This document shows positions 6,987 through 10,751 of a DNA stretch of 10,751 nucleotides, piece by piece. The translations under genes and the position numbers were made by a program. Within the stretch, counting starts at the first letter, position 1; each line of letters begins with the position of its first letter. The stretch comes from Ascidiaceihabitans sp. (GTDB lineage: Bacteria > Pseudomonadota > Alphaproteobacteria > Rhodobacterales > Rhodobacteraceae). The notes beneath the pieces were generated by a model, which worked only from the letters and a program-made list of their open reading frames with translations, did no database searches and had not been told where the DNA came from. The stretch is taken from assembly GCA_023301665.1 (NCBI GenBank), contig JALZUL010000225.1, forward strand, positions 1 to 10,751. The letters run 5' to 3'.

Positions 6987-8440
6987 GACGAAATTGGTCT
7001 CCATGAGCGGCCATCGCGTGCCAGCATTTGTTCTGAATCGCCGGGGCCTTCACTGCCCGCGTCATATGGTTTTGGAACGTCATTGCGTTCTTTCCAACCG
7101 TTGATGATGGGATCGGTCCAAGCCCAAGCAGCTTCGACTTCATCGCCGCGCATAAATAGGGTTTGATTGCCACGGATCACGTCCATGATCAGGCGCTCAT
7201 AGGCGTCTGGCGGATCACCGCCCTCTTCGCCCAAGGCATCCGCAAAGCTCATATCCAACGGCACATCTACCAAGCGCATGCCACCTGGGCCTGGCTCTTT
7301 AATTGTCACACCAAGGGTTATGCCCTCGTTGGGTTGCAAGCGGATCGAAAGCACGTTGCGGTGTTCCAGCTCGTCCTCTTCAAAGATCGAGTGATTGCGT
7401 TGTTTAAACACAACCGTAATCTCGCTGGCACGTTCCGACAATTGCTTGCCTGTACGGATATAAAACGGCGTTCCGGCCCAACGCCAGTTAGAGACCCCAA
7501 CCTTGAGAGCAACGTAGCTTTCGGTTTTGGAACGCGGATCGTTCACACCTTCGCGGTAATTTGGGCTGCCATCATAGGTCACGTATTGACCGCGCACGAT
7601 GTGATGCGGTTCAACCGGATCAAGGGCGCGAATAACTTTTAGCTTTTCATCACGCACCGCACTTGGTTCAAACTTTGCTGGTGGCTCCATCGCAATCAGA
7701 CAAAGCAACTGCATCAGGTGGTTTTGAACCATATCCCGCATTGCACCAGACTTATCGTAATACTCACCCCGACCGCCAACACCGACAGTTTCAGCGACTG
7801 TAATCTGGATATGGTCGACATATTGAGCGTTCCAAAGCGGCTCAAACAACATGTTACCAAAGCGTACAGCCATCAGGTTTTGAACTGTCTCTTTGCCCAA
7901 ATAGTGATCGATACGATAAATTTGGTTCTCGTCGAAATGCTCAGCCAAAGACGCGTTTAATGCTTTTGCAGTCTCAAGATCGCGGCCAAACGGTTTCTCA
8001 ACAACGATGCGACTGTCCGCATCAGCCAAACCAAAGTGGTGCAAACGCTCTGCAAGATCACCAAACAGGCTTGGCGCAACCGAGAAATAATAGGCGCGAA
8101 CAAATTCGCTGTCCTTGATTTTGGCCGCAAGCTCATTCCAGCCGCCCTCACCACGGGCATCGATTGGCACGTAATCTAGCTGCTGTAGAAACGCCTCCAA
8201 AGTGCCATCATCACACGAACGTCCGCCACCGAATTCTTGGATCGCATCGGCAACCATCGCACGGTACGCCGTGGCATCTATATCCGCACGTGCCGCTCCG
8301 ATGATTCTTGCATTTGCAGGCATCTGGCCTGAACAATAGCGTCGGAATAAACCCGGCAAAATTTTACGACGAGCCAAGTCGCCGGTCCCGCCAAAAATGA
8401 CAAGATCGAAGACATCGACTGGAATGACGCGTGAGACCAT
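6983..8440 (-). CDS. zwf: Glucose-6-phosphate 1-dehydrogenase
   Basis: This 485-residue enzyme oxidises glucose-6-phosphate to 6-phosphogluconolactone with NADP+ (or NAD+), the entry to the Entner-Doudoroff and oxidative pentose-phosphate pathways. The dinucleotide-binding GGTGDLARRK is at residues 17-26, EKPFG at 148-152 and the substrate motif RIDHYLGKE at 176-184. H241 in MVQNHLMQ corresponds to the catalytic-base His of the family. It is the first gene of zwf-pgl-pgi. GGAG lies six bases before the ATG on the minus strand. A palindrome resembling LacI-family operators lies 22 bases upstream of the start and suggests sugar-responsive control (inference). The gene is full length and typical of the family. 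Confidence 0.97.
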   Translation of the reverse strand: MVSRVIPVDVFDLVIFGGTGDLARRKILPGLFRRYCSGQMPANARIIGAARADIDATAYRAMVADAIQEFGGGRSCDDGTLEAFLQQLDYVPIDARGEGGWNELAAKIKDSEFVRAYYFSVAPSLFGDLAERLHHFGLADADSRIVVEKPFGRDLETAKALNASLAEHFDENQIYRIDHYLGKETVQNLMAVRFGNMLFEPLWNAQYVDHIQITVAETVGVGGRGEYYDKSGAMRDMVQNHLMQLLCLIAMEPPAKFEPSAVRDEKLKVIRALDPVEPHHIVRGQYVTYDGSPNYREGVNDPRSKTESYVALKVGVSNWRWAGTPFYIRTGKQLSERASEITVVFKQRNHSIFEEDELEHRNVLSIRLQPNEGITLGVTIKEPGPGGMRLVDVPLDMSFADALGEEGGDPPDAYERLIMDVIRGNQTLFMRGDEVEAAWAWTDPIINGWKERNDVPKPYDAGSEGPGDSEQMLARDGRSWRPISS

Positions 8441-8462
8441 TAGGTTGCTCCACCAAATTTTC

Positions 8463-8476
8463 TGTTAGCGCAAACA
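8463..8476. promoter_or_regulatory. LacI-family-like operator in the zwf promoter region
   Basis: TGTTAGCGCAAACA is a 14-base palindrome around a central GCGC with one mismatched pair (A at 8467, A at 8472). It is one base from the perfect TGTTAGCGCTAACA, the form of many LacI-family operators. It lies 22-35 bases before the zwf start, overlapping a possible zwf -10 element. No regulator gene is in the window, so the binding protein is unknown. Confidence 0.5.
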
Positions 8477-8501
8477 TGAAGCGTTTTGCGCCCAATCACA
8501 A
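8473..8501 (-). promoter_or_regulatory. Possible zwf promoter
   Basis: On the minus strand TTGTGA (8496-8501) and CATGTT (8473-8478) are 17 bases apart. The second hexamer overlaps the palindrome, an arrangement expected for repression. Both hexamers are weak matches, so this is a suggestion only. Confidence 0.3.
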
Positions 8502-8593
8502 GTATGTCACGACACAAAATCGGTCTTTTTCTTGCAATCGCCTGCTTCCTAGCACAAATAACGAAAGAACAAATGATAAGGTGCCGTTTCGAG

Positions 8594-9541
8594 ATGAAAG
8601 ATTTAGTGCAAGCCAACATTGGTAAGTTTGTTGACCCAGCCCTAACCGCAAATGGTGAAAATCGCGCCACAGTTGCGCTGACCAACCCTGAAACGCTTTG
8701 GTTTAACACCGGAACGCTGTGCAATATCGAATGCGTGAACTGCTACATCGCATCTAGCCCAACGAATGATGCGCTGATTTATATCACAACAGATGAAGTG
8801 CGCGACTATCTTGGTCAGATTACGGAACGATCCTGGCCCATCAAAGAGATCGCGTTTACTGGCGGCGAACCCTTTATGAACCCGCAAATGATCGATATCA
8901 CACGCGCCTCCCTCGAAGCAGGACACGAGGTGCTGATCCTCACGAATGCAATGCGACCGATGATGCGCAAATCCGTACAAAACGGCCTTTTGGAACTAAA
9001 TGCAGAATTCCCAAACAAACTCACCTTCCGCATTTCCGTTGATCACTACGATCCCGAACTTCACGATGCCGAACGCGGCAAAGGTGCGTTCGAAAAGACG
9101 GTCACAGGCATGAAGTGGCTCCGAGACAATAACATGCGTATGGCCGTTGCTGGCCGTAGTATTTTTGGCCACTCAGAAGCTGACAGCCGCGCCGGTTATG
9201 GCGCATTTTACGCAGAGCATGGCTTTGATATCGATCCAAACAATCCCGGAATGACCGTCCTTTTCCCTGAAATGGATGAAACCGTGGAAGTTCCCGAAAT
9301 CACAACTGCATGCTGGAGCATCCTCGACAAATCACCTGATGCGATCATGTGTTCGTCTTCCAGAATGGTTGTGAAACGCAAAGGCGCTGAAAAGCCTGCG
9401 GTTCTGGCCTGTACCCTTTTGCCCTACAGCGAAGAATTTGAGCTGGGCAACACGCTGGAAGAAGCTGAAAAAGATGTCGCCCTTAATCATCCACATTGCG
9501 CGAAGTTCTGCGTTCTTGGTGGCGCTTCCTGCTCTGCTTAA
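8594..9541 (+). CDS. Radical SAM protein of unknown function with Cys-rich C-terminal half
   Basis: With the start at 8594 this is 315 residues. CNIECVNC (C43, C47, C50) is the CX3CX2C ligand set for the radical SAM [4Fe-4S] cluster, and FTGGEPF (88-94) is the SAM-binding GGE motif. Six further cysteines (C240, C253, C273, C302, C306, C313) lie after the core, the last three as CX3CX6C near the C-terminus. That suggests one or more auxiliary clusters, as in SPASM-type enzymes, though the spacing does not match a SPASM pattern I can recall. I do not recognise the substrate. The start is uncertain: AAGGTG at 8578-8583 is ten bases from the ATG at 8594, while an in-frame ATG at 8573 would add seven residues. 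The frame runs back to 8486, but those codons read like leader sequence. It is divergent from zwf and convergent with a small exported-protein gene. Confidence 0.85.
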   Translation: MKDLVQANIGKFVDPALTANGENRATVALTNPETLWFNTGTLCNIECVNCYIASSPTNDALIYITTDEVRDYLGQITERSWPIKEIAFTGGEPFMNPQMIDITRASLEAGHEVLILTNAMRPMMRKSVQNGLLELNAEFPNKLTFRISVDHYDPELHDAERGKGAFEKTVTGMKWLRDNNMRMAVAGRSIFGHSEADSRAGYGAFYAEHGFDIDPNNPGMTVLFPEMDETVEVPEITTACWSILDKSPDAIMCSSSRMVVKRKGAEKPAVLACTLLPYSEEFELGNTLEEAEKDVALNHPHCAKFCVLGGASCSA

Positions 9542-9550
9542 GCTGCTTTT

Positions 9551-9730
9551 CTAAGCTTCGCTATCTTGCTGAATAACGCCATGTCCTGAAATCGGTGCGC
9601 TGGTTACAGGCGGCAGCTCGAGCACACGTCCGTGCTGCTCTGGAATTTGTTCATTTTCAGGCTCTGCGCTGGCGAGCCACGTCATTGAGCCTACGGCCGC
9701 CAAACTTGCGGTGATAAACGCTACTTTCAC
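9551..9730 (-). CDS. Small secreted or periplasmic protein, unknown function (GTG start)
   Basis: This is a 59-residue frame that begins with GTG, and AAGGA (9738-9742) lies seven bases before it. The N-terminus MKVAFITASLAAVG, then a hydrophobic stretch ending LASA before EPENEQ, is a good type I signal peptide with cleavage predicted after residue 22. The mature part would be about 37 residues, acidic, rich in Pro and Glu, with no cysteine and no membrane segment; it includes LELPPVTSAPISGHG. I do not recognise a family. A spaced ribosome site, signal peptide and sensible composition together argue for a real gene despite its size. It stops nine bases from the stop of the radical SAM gene and is divergent from gyrA. 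Confidence 0.7.
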   Translation of the reverse strand: MKVAFITASLAAVGSMTWLASAEPENEQIPEQHGRVLELPPVTSAPISGHGVIQQDSEA

Positions 9731-9782
9731 TGTTTTTTCCTTACACTTGGAACTTACTAAATATACACATGGGTAATCACTC

Positions 9783-9796
9783 CACTCTTAATAGTG
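9783..9796. repeat. Imperfect 14-base palindrome
   Basis: CACTCTTAATAGTG is self-complementary except for one base pair and is centred on TTAA. It lies about 40 bases upstream of the ribosome site of the small minus-strand gene, where an operator or promoter element would be expected. No known operator is recognised. Confidence 0.4.
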
Positions 9797-9800
9797 TGTT

Positions 9801-9821
9801 ACAAAATCTTGGCCATTTTGT
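9801..9821. repeat. Inverted repeat ACAAAAT-N7-ATTTTGT
   Basis: A perfect 7-base inverted repeat (9801-9807 and 9815-9821) is separated by seven bases containing GGCC. As DNA it looks like a dimeric regulator site. As RNA it would be a weak AT-rich hairpin without a T-tract. It lies between the divergent small gene and gyrA, so it could act on either. Confidence 0.45.
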
Positions 9822-9927
9822 GGTATTCGCATAGTTTTTCACACTCCAAGCACAGGGATGTTGATCAAAAACAGGGCTCTCGTCACCTCCACCCTTGGCA
9901 CTCGCCCTCCGAAATCAGCTATTGGCA

Positions 9928-9957
9928 TTGCACTGTATGTGCTCTTTCTGGTACACT
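9928..9957 (+). promoter_or_regulatory. Candidate gyrA promoter
   Basis: TTGCAC (9928-9933) and TACACT (9952-9957) are separated by 18 bases, a fair match to a sigma-70-type promoter. Transcription would begin near 9964 and give a leader of about 36 bases before the GTG start. Confidence 0.5.
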
Positions 9958-9999
9958 GATACCCAACATATAGAACCCTAAAACAGAACGGGCCGCCAC

Positions 10000-10751
10000 G
10001 TGAACGACACGCCACAACCCCCTGAAAATGATAATGAAAACCGCCCAGAGCGCCCAGCTTATGACGGGCCTTCGATTTCGATCGAAAAGGAAATGCGCAC
10101 GTCCTATTTGGACTACGCCATGTCCGTTATCGTCAGCCGCGCGATTCCAGACCTGCGTGACGGGTTAAAACCGGTTCACCGCCGCATTCTCTATGCGATG
10201 CACGAAACCAATAACACACACGACAAAGCTTACCGCAAATCAGCCCGTGCTGTTGGCGAAGTCATGGGTAAATATCACCCGCACGGGGACTCCGCCATTT
10301 ACGACGCACTTGTGCGGATGGCCCAAGATTTCTCGATGTCGTTGCCCCTATTGGACGGCCAAGGTAACTTTGGTTCCATGGACGGCGATAACGCGGCTGC
10401 GATGCGTTATACCGAAGTTCGGATGGACAAGCCCGCCGCCTTTTTGTTGTCAGACATCGACAAAGACACCGTCGACTTCCAAGACAACTACGATGGCAAA
10501 GACCGCGAACCAACGGTGCTTCCTGCTCGCTTCCCTAACATGCTGGTTAACGGCGCTGGCGGTATTGCCGTCGGCATGGCCACAAACATTCCGCCGCACA
10601 ACTTGGGCGAAGTGATCGACGCCACACTTGCCTTGATCGAAGAGCCTGATCTTTCGTCTGAACAGTTGATCGAATATGTACCCGGACCTGACTTCCCAAC
10701 GGGCGGTATTATGCTTGGGCGCACTGGTGCGCGCAAAGCATACCTTGAGGG
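10000..10751 (+). CDS. gyrA: DNA gyrase subunit A, 5' part
   Basis: This is the first 250 codons of the ATP-dependent type II topoisomerase subunit that cuts and rejoins DNA during negative supercoiling; the gene continues past the window. The catalytic tyrosine is in AAMRYTE (Y137). The quinolone-determining region reads HPHGDSAIYD (94-102 region) with the sensitive-type Ser98 and Asp102. LDGQGNFGS (118-126) and NGAGGIAVGMATNIPPHN (184-201) are also typical. The GTG at 10000 is chosen because the frame has a stop at 9979 and no other early start. It gives an MNDTP beginning and an acidic, Pro/Asn-rich extension of about 25 residues before the conserved SYLDYAMSVIV core. No clear Shine-Dalgarno sequence precedes the GTG. 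Confidence 0.97.
   Translation, partial: MNDTPQPPENDNENRPERPAYDGPSISIEKEMRTSYLDYAMSVIVSRAIPDLRDGLKPVHRRILYAMHETNNTHDKAYRKSARAVGEVMGKYHPHGDSAIYDALVRMAQDFSMSLPLLDGQGNFGSMDGDNAAAMRYTEVRMDKPAAFLLSDIDKDTVDFQDNYDGKDREPTVLPARFPNMLVNGAGGIAVGMATNIPPHNLGEVIDATLALIEEPDLSSEQLIEYVPGPDFPTGGIMLGRTGARKAYLE

Larger units (their letters stand above)
9731..9999. other. Intergenic region between the small exported-protein gene and gyrA
   Basis: I find no gene in these 269 bases. The region holds the ribosome site of the small minus-strand gene, two inverted repeats (9783-9796 and 9801-9821) and a promoter-like pair before gyrA. Confidence 0.6.

Noticed and set aside
8486..8593. N-terminal extension of the radical SAM protein with a hydrophobic stretch
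   Set aside because: It looks like a signal or membrane segment only by chance translation of the zwf/radical SAM intergenic region. It lacks a ribosome site and precedes a better family-like start at 8594.
9535..9560. Terminator between the radical SAM gene and the small convergent gene
   Set aside because: Only a five-base GCTTA/TAAGC stem can be drawn, with a long loop and no T-run, so it is not convincing.
1..10751. CRISPR array, insertion sequence, prophage or toxin-antitoxin module
   Set aside because: No regularly spaced repeats, transposase or phage-like proteins, or paired small toxin/antitoxin genes were seen on either strand.

Overview
The window looks like chromosome from an alphaproteobacterium of the order Rhodobacterales (marine Roseobacter-type). 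This rests on protein content and gene order: an ASKHA-domain corrinoid activator with an Arg-rich tail, a DmdB-type acyl-CoA ligase beginning MLGQMM, a zwf-pgl-pgi cluster, and GyrA beginning at a GTG codon with an acidic, Pro-rich extension. I assign no genus. I see no insertion sequence, phage gene, CRISPR array or plasmid function.

Layout. Bases 1-1308 hold the 3' part of an ASKHA (DUF4445/RACo-like) gene, followed nine bases later by a class I SAM-dependent methyltransferase (1318-2157), apparently in one transcription unit. A tRNA-Gly(CCC) gene follows (2220-2293) with its own promoter-like sequence and an unpaired position in its anticodon stem. An AT-rich gap of about 330 bases leads to a small two-helix membrane protein of the NrtS nitrate/nitrite transporter family (2623-2865). 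NrtS converges on a DmdB-like acyl-CoA ligase (2940-4559, minus) across a bidirectional terminator.

From 4711 to 8440 the minus strand carries zwf, pgl and pgi, in that transcription order. Start and stop codons overlap (ATGA and TAATG), so this is a coupled operon. Zwf and Pgl turn glucose-6-phosphate into 6-phosphogluconate for the Entner-Doudoroff or pentose-phosphate route, and Pgi returns fructose-6-phosphate to glucose-6-phosphate. A LacI-family-like palindrome lies just upstream of zwf.

Divergent from zwf is a radical SAM protein of unknown function with six extra C-terminal-half cysteines (8594-9541). It ends nine bases from the stop of a convergent 59-residue protein with a GTG start and a signal peptide (9551-9730, minus), easily missed by annotation. 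An intergenic region with two inverted repeats and a promoter-like sequence then leads to the 5' third of gyrA (10000 to the window end).

Most of the window is ordinary core metabolism. The least explained parts are the radical SAM gene, the small exported protein beside it, the zwf palindrome and the mismatched tRNA-Gly.
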